Below, piece after piece: positions 1 to 5,515 of a DNA stretch of 6,989 nt. The first letter of the stretch is position 1, and the number at the start of each line of letters is the position of its first letter. Made by a program: the position numbers and the translations under genes. The stretch lies in assembly GCA_002424495.1 (NCBI GenBank), contig DIKH01000078.1, positions 1 to 6,989 of the forward strand, read 5' to 3'. The notes under the pieces are model-generated. The model saw only the letters and a program-made list of their open reading frames with translations, ran no database searches and was not told where the DNA came from. This stretch comes from Desulfobacteraceae bacterium UBA5623 (lineage in GTDB: Bacteria > Desulfobacterota > DSM-4660 > Desulfatiglandales > Desulfatiglandaceae).

Positions 1-13
1 TTGTATGTTTTTT

Positions 14-59
14 TTGACAGCGCTATATACCATTAATAATAGAGTGTTTGTCAAGAATA
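14..59. promoter_or_regulatory. Possible promoter elements, both strands
   Basis: TTGACA occurs on the plus strand at 14-19, with AATAAT (5 of 6 matches to the -10 consensus) at 35-40, but the 15-bp spacing is short. On the minus strand TTGACA reads from 54 to 49, inside TATTCTTGACA (59-49). The same 11-mer is the -35 region of the minus-strand gene starting at 3916. This suggests a leftward promoter for a gene outside the window. Its -10 is poor at standard spacing (TATATA only at about 19 bp), so confidence is low. Confidence 0.22.
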
Positions 60-81
60 AACAATAACCGGCCAGCAAGTT

Positions 82-95
82 ATTGTCTTGACAAT
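82..95. promoter_or_regulatory. Operator-like perfect inverted repeat upstream of the dehydrogenase
   Basis: ATTGTC-TT-GACAAT is a perfect 6-2-6 palindrome. Its right half contains TTGACA (88-93), a consensus -35 hexamer; 17 bp further on lies TAGAGA (111-116), a weak -10. A second 12-bp perfect palindrome, GAGAAATTTCTC, follows at 113-124. A dimeric regulator overlapping a -35 box would be a typical arrangement, and acyl-CoA dehydrogenase genes are often controlled by TetR- or LysR-type regulators, but no regulator gene is visible here, so this role is inferred. Confidence 0.35.
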
Positions 96-258
96 ACTGA
101 CCATTTCTGTTAGAGAAATTTCTCCTTAATTTATTGATATGATAAGGACGAACTTGTAAATAGATTTGAGACTAAAGCAGTTGTTGATAAATAGCGCTCT
201 AACACCTATTGTCGCCTGCTGATAATATTAAACAGAGTTTAAAGGAAGAAATGCCAAA

Positions 259-1404
259 ATGATACCTTATGAATTGAATGAAGATCAAAAGATGTTTCAG
301 GAAACTATCAGGAGAATGGTCAAAGAAAGACTGGCGCCAAAGGCGCAACAGGTAGACGAGAGCAGTGAATTTCCTTGGGATTCATTTGAGCTTTTTAGAG
401 AATATGGCCTCCCTGGGATCAATATCCCTGAAGAATTGGGCGGGGTTGGCGCAGATTGTCTTACTTGTGCTATTGTTCTCGAAGAAATCGGCAAGACATG
501 TAATACCTCTGCCCTGGTATTGGGTTCGTGCTTTCTTGCAAATCTGGTCCTGGTGTTTGCAGGCAATAAAGAGCAAAAGAACCGGTTCCTACCCAAAATC
601 GCCGAAGGTGAAGCCATCAGCGCTATTTCATTGATTGAGCCGGGAATGCCTTTTAACATTGACGAGATCAATGTCACGGCCTCCCCAACTGATGACGGTT
701 ATATCTTGAACGGGAGGACAGCCGTCATTTCAAATGCAGATGTGGCCGATTTTATCATACTACTTGCCAAAAAAGAAAATTCCAGCGATCCCAAAGACGT
801 TGATGTCTTTGTGGTTGAAAAGGAATCTTCCGGGTATGCGTGCGAGAAAAAGGGAGAGGTCCTTGGTGAGGGATCACGTCAGGCCTGCGAGGTGGTCTTT
901 AATGGTTGCAGAGTGCCCAGTCAAAACAGGCTTGATCCTGACGGTGGCGGATACAAAAAAGTCATCCAGATCCTTGAAGAGAACAATTACATTACTGCCG
1001 CAAGGGCGCTTGGCCTGAGTCAGGGAGCGTTCGAGCATGCACTGGATTATTCAAAGACAAGGGTCCAGTTTGGAAAGGCCATTATCAAGTTCCAGGGCAT
1101 TCAGTTTATCATAGCAGAGATGGCGGTCAAGATAGAGTCGGTGCGTCAGATGCTTTACAAGACCTGTACTGAGATATCAAAGGGGAGCAGCGAGGCAATA
1201 AGACTTGGTGCAATGGTAAAATCTCTTGCAGGTGATGTTGTAATGGATGTTGCGATAAACGCCATTCAGGTCTTTGGCGGATACGGCGTCACCACAGAAT
1301 ATCCAGTTGCTAGATATTACAGAAATGCAAAACCCATCTCTTTTGTGGAAGGATCAAAAGACACTCAAAGAAAGGTGATAGCCAGGGAGTTGTACGGAAT
1401 TTAA
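259..1404 (+). CDS. Acyl-CoA dehydrogenase family flavoprotein, divergent
   Basis: The 381-residue product has the full length of the family: an N-terminal helical domain (about 5-115), a middle beta domain (about 120-220) and a C-terminal helical domain (about 230-381). Family members are FAD-dependent and introduce an alpha-beta double bond into acyl-CoA, passing electrons to ETF. Recognisable signatures are TRVQFGKAIIKFQ (268-279 area), FGGYGVTTEYPVARYYRNAK (339-358) and FVEGS near the C-terminus, whose E364 aligns with the catalytic Glu of medium-chain enzymes. Several usual motifs are changed: the TEPxAGSD loop reads IEPGMPFN (126-133), the aromatic of WITN/FISN is Val (AVISN, 156-160), and the Arg preceding the AAxxxG helix is Asn243. 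The start at 259 has AAGGAAG 10 nt upstream. An ATG at 251 opens only a three-codon frame whose stop overlaps this start (ATGA). Substrate cannot be told from sequence; an altered specificity or non-dehydrogenase role is possible. Confidence 0.93.
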   Translation: MIPYELNEDQKMFQETIRRMVKERLAPKAQQVDESSEFPWDSFELFREYGLPGINIPEELGGVGADCLTCAIVLEEIGKTCNTSALVLGSCFLANLVLVFAGNKEQKNRFLPKIAEGEAISAISLIEPGMPFNIDEINVTASPTDDGYILNGRTAVISNADVADFIILLAKKENSSDPKDVDVFVVEKESSGYACEKKGEVLGEGSRQACEVVFNGCRVPSQNRLDPDGGGYKKVIQILEENNYITAARALGLSQGAFEHALDYSKTRVQFGKAIIKFQGIQFIIAEMAVKIESVRQMLYKTCTEISKGSSEAIRLGAMVKSLAGDVVMDVAINAIQVFGGYGVTTEYPVARYYRNAKPISFVEGSKDTQRKVIARELYGI

Positions 1405-1431
1405 CCCTGCCCCATCATTAGTTCGGTTTAC

Positions 1432-1471
1432 AAAAAATGGCAGCGCATATTCTTGCGCTGCCATTTTTTTT
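1432..1471. terminator. Strong bidirectional intrinsic terminator
   Basis: AAAAAATGGCAGCGCA (1432-1447) pairs perfectly with TGCGCTGCCATTTTTT (1454-1469) around a 6-nt loop. An 8-T run ends the plus-strand copy and the 6-A run gives a T-tract on the minus strand. It lies 27 bp after the dehydrogenase stop and can also end minus-strand transcripts coming from the candidate small gene at 1536-1637. A second hairpin, TAGATTTT-TCTT-AAAATCTA (1471-1490), directly abuts it. Confidence 0.93.
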
Positions 1472-1524
1472 AGATTTTTCTTAAAATCTATAGCTAGCCT
1501 GAAACCATCCATCGAAAGTATGTT

Positions 1525-1574
1525 AAAAATTACCACTACAAGGAATTACATTTCTTAAAAAAGTGGTATTTTTT
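1525..1574. terminator. Weak long-loop inverted repeat, possible terminator
   Basis: TACCACT (1531-1537) pairs with AGTGGTA (1562-1568). After one mismatch the A run at 1525-1529 pairs with the T run at 1570-1574. The loop is 24 nt, long for an intrinsic terminator, and the structure overlaps the 3' part of the candidate small gene on the minus strand. It could instead be an RNA structure in that transcript. Confidence 0.25.
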
Positions 1575-1637
1575 TCCATGATCAACGCCGCAGTATTTTA
1601 TACAGACGTAACATATTGATATATAAGAATTAAACAT
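1536..1637 (-). CDS. Candidate 33-residue cysteine-containing small protein
   Basis: On the minus strand GGGAGGTGA (1650-1642) is a near-ideal Shine-Dalgarno sequence placed 6 nt (from the GGAGGT core) before an ATG at 1637-1635. The frame runs 33 codons to a TAG at 1538-1536. The peptide begins MFNSYISICYVCIKYCG and ends FFKKCNSL; it has four Cys (9, 12, 16, 30), including one CxxC, plus two His, and is rich in aromatic and basic residues. A perfect TATAAT lies upstream (1690-1685), and the bidirectional terminator at 1471-1432 closes the unit. No family is recognised. The peptide could bind metal, but short size means chance cannot be excluded; translation signals are the main evidence. It is divergent from the J-REC gene, with about 90 bp between the starts. 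Confidence 0.38.
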   Translation of the reverse strand: MFNSYISICYVCIKYCGVDHGKKYHFFKKCNSL

Positions 1638-1641
1638 ATTT

Positions 1642-1690
1642 TCACCTCCCATCCCGATCCGGCATGGCATTTGCTGACAATATGATTATA
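1642..1690 (-). promoter_or_regulatory. Leader and -10 of the candidate small gene
   Basis: Reading leftward, TATAAT (1690-1685) is a perfect -10 hexamer, followed after roughly 35 nt by GGGAGGTGA (1650-1642). No good -35 is found 16-18 bp upstream of the -10, so the promoter would need an activator or another contact. The same 90 bp must also contain the plus-strand promoter of the J-REC gene, for which CTGACA (1674-1679) is the best -35 candidate, with no convincing -10. Confidence 0.35.
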
Positions 1691-1727
1691 GATTTTGAAT
1701 TTCAGTTCATTCTGAGGTCTACGGATA

Positions 1728-2420
1728 TTGAACAACGCATACGAATTGGAAAACGAGCTTGCTTATTTGGGGTTACTGGAGAAGGCCCAGGAGATTTATT
1801 CTGAATTGGGGGAAGGGGCGGTTCTTTCTTATATCAAATCCAGCTATCGCCTGCTCAGCAAGGTCTATCATCCGGACCTTAATCCCAGAAACAGAGAAAA
1901 GGCAGAAGCAACACAACAAAGGCTAAACAGGCTCAGCCAGATTCTGGACCAGATGCAGGATGAGGAACTGGTTGAGTTAATAAGGAAGGGGAGACCAAGG
2001 CAAGTCGGGAGAAAGAAGAGGATACTGATTGTTGAAGACGAGGTTTCACTCAGGGAGCTCTTCAGGGATATTCTTCTTATCGAGGGCTATGATGTAAGGA
2101 CTGCCGAAGATGGGATCACGGGATATGAGCAATATTATCAATTCAGACCAGATCTGCTATTCGCAGATATAGTTATTCCCAAGATAAGTGGCCTTGCCTT
2201 GGTGAGAAAACTCAGGCGGACAGAGCCCAGGATCAAGGTAATTTTTGTCAGTGGATTTTTTGGGATAGAGACTCTGAAAAGAGAACTTGATGAAGAAATT
2301 TTAAAATACGGATATGGTGTCCTTTCAAAACCTTTTAAAATCAGTAAAATGCTTGATCTTGTCAGGAGCTTTGTACAAGACTTCCGGGAGGAAACAGTCA
2401 GAATCAACGTATATATTTGA
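1728..2420 (+). CDS. J-domain/response-regulator receiver fusion protein
   Basis: This 230-residue soluble protein joins two domains. Residues about 28-75 match the core of a DnaJ J-domain: a basic helix (YIKSSYRLLSKVY), the invariant HPD (48-50), and a second helix rich in Ala, Gln and Arg. The HPD tripeptide is what stimulates DnaK ATPase in the family. Residues 97-215 are a CheY-like receiver with the acidic pair E103/D104, phospho-acceptor D147, the switch residue S175 and K201 in SKPFK. All receiver catalytic residues are present, so phosphorylation is expected. There is no DNA-binding or enzymatic output domain; the J-domain may be the output, which is inference. The start is TTG, with GAGG (1714-1717) 10 nt upstream; no better in-frame ATG precedes it. 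No cognate histidine kinase lies in the window, and the gene is not tightly coupled to its neighbours. Confidence 0.9.
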   Translation: MNNAYELENELAYLGLLEKAQEIYSELGEGAVLSYIKSSYRLLSKVYHPDLNPRNREKAEATQQRLNRLSQILDQMQDEELVELIRKGRPRQVGRKKRILIVEDEVSLRELFRDILLIEGYDVRTAEDGITGYEQYYQFRPDLLFADIVIPKISGLALVRKLRRTEPRIKVIFVSGFFGIETLKRELDEEILKYGYGVLSKPFKISKMLDLVRSFVQDFREETVRINVYI

Positions 2421-2489
2421 TATTAATAGATAATTTTTCTTTTTCGTCCTGTCATATAGCCGGATAAGGTTTTTGGCTGTCTGTAGTGC

Positions 2490-2518
2490 TTGACATGATA
2501 CTGAAGTTTTGGCATTCT
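2490..2518 (+). promoter_or_regulatory. Possible promoter for the zinc-knuckle gene
   Basis: A consensus TTGACA (2490-2495) lies in the 147-bp gap before the gene at 2568. At 17-bp spacing the -10 would be CATTCT (2513-2518), only 3 of 6 matches. The gap has no clear terminator for the upstream J-REC gene, so read-through from that gene is an alternative. Confidence 0.3.
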
Positions 2519-2567
2519 TCAATATCAAAGCCCTGATTGTTTATTTATAGTAAAAGAGAAGTAAGCA

Positions 2568-3095
2568 ATGAAATGTTGTTCAAAATGTGGAAGATTGAAG
2601 GATGAAAGCTTTTTCCCAAAGGATAAGACCAGAAAGGACGGCCTTCATCAACGTTGTAAAGAGTGCAAAAATAACTACAATCGAAAGCGCTACACAAACA
2701 CGCAGACTGGCAAAGAAAAAAATACGGAAGAAGACATACAGAAACGATGTTCAAGCTGCGGTGAGCTAAAGCATGTGAGTGAATTTTCCAGGGACAGGAC
2801 CAAGAAAGACGGTTATTATCACCTCTGCAAGGTTTGCAGAAGCTCTTACAGACGAAAAGGTAAAGAGGCCGGGAAGGGCCTTGAGGATAGCAGTTTGAAT
2901 AACGAGGCAGAAAAAATTGAAAGCAAAGATGTCGGTGTGCTGGCTATAGTATATACCGGCGATGAATATTTAGAATGCAGCCTATGCGGCAAAGGCCTGT
3001 TAGGCTATGTACCAGGCTATATCCACGGTCAGCCTGTTTGCAAGGAATGCGTAGTTTTTAATTTGAAGACCATGTTCGTGAACAACCGCAAATAG
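2568..3095 (+). CDS. Protein with three CxxC...CxxC zinc-binding units
   Basis: The 175-residue product has two tandem, clearly homologous units. Unit 1 has Cys4/Cys7 and Cys30/Cys33; unit 2 has Cys61/Cys64 and Cys87/Cys90. In both, 22 residues separate the CxxC pairs, with the shared pattern CxxCGxLKxxxxFxxDxTxKDG. A third, different unit near the C-terminus has Cys137/Cys140 and Cys158/Cys161, with a 17-residue spacing and a His (153) inside. Basic stretches follow units 1 and 2 (NRKRY, SYRRKGK), and an acidic, polar linker spans about 104-122. Four-Cys units of the first kind occur in phage and HNH-nuclease-associated proteins in my recollection, but no HNH or other catalytic motif is present here. 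Nucleic-acid binding is a reasonable inference, not shown. The start has AGAGAAG (2555-2561) 6 nt upstream, a modest ribosome site. No signal peptide or membrane segment is seen. Confidence 0.85.
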   Translation: MKCCSKCGRLKDESFFPKDKTRKDGLHQRCKECKNNYNRKRYTNTQTGKEKNTEEDIQKRCSSCGELKHVSEFSRDRTKKDGYYHLCKVCRSSYRRKGKEAGKGLEDSSLNNEAEKIESKDVGVLAIVYTGDEYLECSLCGKGLLGYVPGYIHGQPVCKECVVFNLKTMFVNNRK

Positions 3096-3157
3096 TTGTT
3101 GGTCAATTTCAAGGCTGCCGCCTTTACCCATTATCTCCAACCATCTATTTATAGACT

Positions 3158-3285
3158 TTATACCAAGTCGCATTCAAATTCCAGCTGCGTTGGCTACGCC
3201 TTTTCTGTCATTGGCGTATTACATATACGCCTGAGGTAAAACCTTTTCGCGGCCTTGCTACCTTTTTGAATGCAATCTGGTATTA
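3158..3285. repeat. MITE-like imperfect palindromic element, about 128 bp
   Basis: The ends are inverted copies: ATACCAAGTCGCATTCAAA (3160-3178) and, on the other strand, ATACCAGATTGCATTCAAA (3283-3265), 16 of 19 matching. A central perfect hairpin, GGCGTAT-TACAT-ATACGCC (3203-3221), and partial complementarity between the arms mean the whole element can fold into one long hairpin. TTA occurs on both sides (3158-3160 and 3283-3285) if the ends are taken as TACCA...TGGTA, a possible 3-bp target duplication, although it could be part of the symmetry. It carries no reading frame of note. This structure fits a non-autonomous mobile palindrome or structured intergenic repeat; the family is not identified. 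Confidence 0.75.
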
Positions 3286-3305
3286 AAAGAAGTTTTTGGA
3301 TCGCC

Positions 3306-3416
3306 TTATCGGTCGAAATCCCTTGTGCCCAGACTTAAGCGGGATACGCATCCTGGCGGATTTCTCCCTTTTGCTTTGCCTAAATCATTTTCATAAACTC
3401 TATAAATCAATGAACG
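3306..3416 (+). repeat. Dispersed intergenic repeat, copy A
   Basis: This stretch matches 5623-5730 in the same orientation from TTATCGGTCG to about GAACG, at around 65-70 percent identity by hand alignment with one single-base gap. Shared blocks include TTATCGGTCG, AATCC, TTGTG, GGGATA, CTCCC, TTGC, ATTTTC and CTATA. Both copies lie between genes. Read on the minus strand, both share a frame fragment, GH(K/N)GFRPI, but neither has a start with a ribosome site or an intact protein, so a dispersed noncoding repeat or decayed coding remnant is more likely than a gene. Confidence 0.7.
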
Positions 3417-3496
3417 GGTCGGTGCATATAATGCTAGAGAGCGGCAACCTTCAAACTGGCTTTTATTCCTACCGGTCAAAAAGCGAGTAAGGACTA

Positions 3497-3916
3497 TTAG
3501 GCCTTTTCGTAAACGCCCTTGCGCACGCTCTTAATTTCCCCCCGCTTTTTCAGCCTGTAGACAATCATCCGAATGTTGTTATCTTTGAATTTTGTCTTTT
3601 TCTTAAGCATGATGGTGTCAACCGGGACACTACTGCTCTTGATGAAGTTTAGAATCGTATCACTTGCGGTCATTTTTTTGGCCCTTCTTGAGGCCACCTT
3701 ATCGCCGGCCGCAACTTTTTTTACACGCACAGCCTTGGTTTTGGTCTTAGCCTTTGCCTTGGTCATTGCCTTGGTTTTTGCCTTGGTTTTTGCGGCAGGC
3801 TTTGCCTTTTGGGCAGTCTCAAGCTTCTCTAATTTTGCGCCAAGTTTTTCGGCCTTTTTTGTCAATTGCTTGAGATCTCTCATTACGGCTTTCATTTCCT
3901 TTTTCAATTCTTTCAT
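3497..3916 (-). CDS. Histone-like lysine-rich protein with coiled coil and winged helix
   Basis: The 139-residue product has three parts. Residues 1-36 form an amphipathic, charged helix with heptad-like Leu/Ala spacing, a probable coiled coil for oligomerisation. Residues 37-69 are a Lys/Ala/Thr tail with KTKA-type repeats resembling histone H1 tails, expected to bind DNA nonspecifically. Residues about 82-139 look like a small winged helix: TASDTILNFIKSS, then VDTIMLKKKTKF, a recognition-helix candidate NNIRMIVYRLKKRGEI, and a wing ending in GVY. Proteins of this build are, from memory, present in Geobacter and sulfate reducers as uncharacterised DNA-binding proteins; a nucleoid-associated or regulatory role is inferred. 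AGGAGGT lies upstream, with 9 nt between GGAGG and the ATG at 3916. A good promoter precedes it (3980-3952). The gene is monocistronic, facing the zinc-knuckle gene across the repeat region. Confidence 0.85.
   Translation of the reverse strand: MKELKKEMKAVMRDLKQLTKKAEKLGAKLEKLETAQKAKPAAKTKAKTKAMTKAKAKTKTKAVRVKKVAAGDKVASRRAKKMTASDTILNFIKSSSVPVDTIMLKKKTKFKDNNIRMIVYRLKKRGEIKSVRKGVYEKA
3732..3790 (-). repeat. 12-bp coding repeats behind the Lys-rich tail
   Basis: GCCTTGGT recurs on the plus strand at 3732, 3756, 3768 and 3780, giving 12-bp or 24-bp spacing. On the coding strand the unit is roughly AAAACCAAGGCA, encoding Lys-Thr-Lys-Ala. In-frame repeats of this kind can gain or lose units by slippage, so tail length probably varies among relatives. 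Confidence 0.7.
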
Positions 3917-3951
3917 GTCTGTATACCTCCTAAAAAAATAAGTTGATTTAT

Positions 3952-3980
3952 ATAATCAGACACCATTTATTAAATGTCAA
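3952..3980 (-). promoter_or_regulatory. Sigma-70-type promoter of the Lys-rich winged-helix gene
   Basis: On the minus strand TTGACA (3980-3975) is a perfect -35, followed after exactly 17 bp by GATTAT (3957-3952), 4 of 6 matches to the -10. The start of transcription would fall near 3945, leaving a leader of about 30 nt that contains the AGGAGGT ribosome site. Confidence 0.65.
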
Positions 3981-4032
3981 GAATATTTATGTGTTATGGA
4001 CAACAAGTAGACTGTCGTTAGCAACATAGTTA

Positions 4033-4096
4033 TGTAATGAAATAATTACACAGGAGGATATGCGTGACAGATGATCCCGATGTCGTTTATCAATAG
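4033..4096 (+). other. Inverted repeat and strong ribosome site before a 10-codon frame
   Basis: TGTAAT-GAAATA-ATTACA (4033-4050) is a perfect 6-6-6 inverted repeat; its left half is also 5 of 6 to a -10 box. Next come AGGAGG (4052-4057) and, 6 nt later, GTG (4064), which opens only MTDDPDVVYQ before TAG at 4094-4096. The translation signal is ideal but the frame is tiny. This could be the remnant of a deleted gene, a leader peptide, or chance. No downstream plus-strand gene exists to be regulated by it. Confidence 0.25.
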
Positions 4097-4153
4097 ACTT
4101 TTTTAAATTCTACAGCTGTTGCGTGCTGTGCTGTGTGAAAGATGAAAAAAGTC
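4096..4153. other. Nine-bp inverted repeat after the HD-GYP gene, weak terminator candidate
   Basis: GACTTTTTT (4096-4104) and AAAAAAGTC (4145-4153) are exact inverted copies separated by 40 nt. The right copy begins three bases beyond the HD-GYP stop codon (TGA, read leftward from 4159). The large loop and AT-rich stem make it a poor classical terminator, although the T run on the minus strand may contribute to ending that transcript. Confidence 0.25.
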
Positions 4154-4156
4154 ATG

Positions 4157-5515
4157 TCAGGATTTGCTGGATGCAATCCACTTGAAAAAGAGTTCCACAC
4201 AATCAGGACAGAGTTGAGTACCTTTTGCATCCTTTACAATTTCAAGAGCCTTTTCTTGAGGCATTCCTTTTCGGTAAGGCCTGTCGCTTGTCAGGGCATT
4301 GTATGTATCAGCAACAGCGGTCATACGGGCAGGTTGCGGTATGTCTTTGCTTTTCAGCCCATTAGGGTAACCTTTTCCGTCCAGGCGTTCGTGGTGACAC
4401 AGTACAATTGAGACTATATCCGTCAGGCTGGGAATGGATTCAAGGATCTTTGCGCCTACAACCGGATGTACTTTGATTTGTGAAAACTCCTCATCAGTGA
4501 GCGCGCCCGGTTTTAGAAGTACACTGTCTCTGACCCCAATTTTTCCTATATCATGGAGCTTTCCGCCTATTGTAAGCCTATCAACCTCTTCATGATTGGC
4601 CCCCATAAGGGTGGCCATGCCTGAAACTATTGTTGCAACGCTCTCTGAGTGGCCCCTGGTGTAAGAATCCCGGGCCTCCAGTGCAGATACGAGGCTTGTA
4701 ATGCTTGCAATCATCAGGCTCTGTTCTGAATCAAGACGTTCCTTTTCCTTGAGCAAGAGGAGAAATTGATCAGACAGTAGCTTTTCTACCAGGATAACCA
4801 GCTGATCAGTATTAAAGGGCTTGATTATATAGGCTTCGGCACCGTATTGAAGCATCCGTTTCATGTGGGCACGATCATTGTTTGAACTCATCACCACAAA
4901 GGGGATGGATGCAAGATCGGCACTGGAGTGGACTGCATTACAAAACTCAAATCCATTCATCACTGGCATGTCAATATCGCTTAGGATAAGATCGGGCTTG
5001 GTATATTTGATGATATTCAGGGCCTCTTTGCCGTTAATGGCGGTCGCAACCTGGAAACCGGACTGAGCCAAACCTTCCTCGACTATCTTGCGGATGGTTC
5101 TTGAATCATCTACAACCAATATGGTCTGCCTGCTGTGAAGTGTTGACTTTGACATTATTTTTGCAATAGTTTCAAATAGATATGTCTGAGCCTCTTTTTT
5201 TGAAATATATGCAGCCGCACCTACCTGAAAGCCTTTTTCAATGTCTGTCTCAGAGTCGAAAGAACTTACCATCACCACCGGAATTCCACGCGTGGATGGT
5301 TGCCTCTTTAGCCTTTGACATAATTCAACGCCATCCATATTCGGCATATTTACATCGGTCACGATCAGATCAAATTTATTTTCAAAGGCCATTTCCAGAC
5401 CCATCTGCCCGTCAACCGCTTCATAAACATCAACGTTCAGAGGTTCAAGGATTGTTCTTAGCGCCCTGCGCATCATTGAACTGTCATCAACAACCAAGAT
5501 ACGGCCAACGGCCAT
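4157..5515 (-). CDS. Two-receiver HD-GYP cyclic-di-GMP phosphodiesterase
   Basis: The 452-residue cytoplasmic protein has three domains. Receiver 1 (5-122) has D10/D11, phospho-acceptor D54, S84/S85 and K106, but the usual Lys-Pro is Lys-Lys. Receiver 2 (131-247) has D136/D137, D180, S210/S211 and K232 in IKPF. A helical linker (about 250-270) leads to an HD-GYP domain (272-450) with RGHS (287-290), HD (321-322) in KLHDIGKIGV, KVHP (His350), CHHERLDGKGYPNG with H374/H375 and the GYP at 382-384, and AVADTYNALTSDRPYR (400-415). The metal ligands of the family are present, so it should hydrolyse cyclic-di-GMP, with activity set by phosphorylation of one or both receivers. The conserved FDP near the C-terminus is replaced by LCPDC (435-439). 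AAGGAG sits 6 nt before the ATG. No kinase or diguanylate cyclase is adjacent, and 343 bp separate it from recD2, so it is probably transcribed alone. Confidence 0.95.
   Translation of the reverse strand: MAVGRILVVDDSSMMRRALRTILEPLNVDVYEAVDGQMGLEMAFENKFDLIVTDVNMPNMDGVELCQRLKRQPSTRGIPVVMVSSFDSETDIEKGFQVGAAAYISKKEAQTYLFETIAKIMSKSTLHSRQTILVVDDSRTIRKIVEEGLAQSGFQVATAINGKEALNIIKYTKPDLILSDIDMPVMNGFEFCNAVHSSADLASIPFVVMSSNNDRAHMKRMLQYGAEAYIIKPFNTDQLVILVEKLLSDQFLLLLKEKERLDSEQSLMIASITSLVSALEARDSYTRGHSESVATIVSGMATLMGANHEEVDRLTIGGKLHDIGKIGVRDSVLLKPGALTDEEFSQIKVHPVVGAKILESIPSLTDIVSIVLCHHERLDGKGYPNGLKSKDIPQPARMTAVADTYNALTSDRPYRKGMPQEKALEIVKDAKGTQLCPDCVELFFKWIASSKS

Larger units (their letters stand above)
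3096..3496. other. Intergenic region between convergent genes, repeat-filled
   Basis: This 401-bp gap lies between two converging genes and is mostly occupied by two repeats (3158-3285 and 3306-3416). Just after the zinc-knuckle gene a short hairpin, AAGGC-TGCC-GCCTT (3111-3124), is followed by only TTTA-like sequence and is at best a weak terminator. The remainder (3417-3496) contains GCAT-ATA-ATGC (3424-3434) but no gene with a credible ribosome site. Confidence 0.7.

Noticed and set aside
297..677. 126-codon minus-strand frame inside the dehydrogenase gene
   Set aside because: Fully antisense to a complete, motif-supported gene, with no independent signals.
2475..2489. Sigma-54-like GG...GC promoter before the zinc-knuckle gene
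   Set aside because: GG and GC are 11 bp apart instead of 10, and the surrounding bases do not match TGGCAC-N5-TTGC.
3296..3490. 64-codon plus-strand frame after the palindromic element
   Set aside because: It coincides with dispersed repeat copy A; no ribosome site of quality and the other repeat copy does not preserve the frame.
3573..3941. 122-codon plus-strand frame encoding a very hydrophobic protein
   Set aside because: It is the antisense of the Lys-rich winged-helix gene; Lys codons AAA/AAG read backwards give Phe/Leu, which explains the apparent membrane character. It has no good ribosome site, while the minus-strand gene has one plus a promoter.
4142..4411. 89-codon plus-strand frame beginning MKKVMSG
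   Set aside because: It is antisense to the HD-GYP catalytic domain, which has all expected motifs; no good ribosome site.
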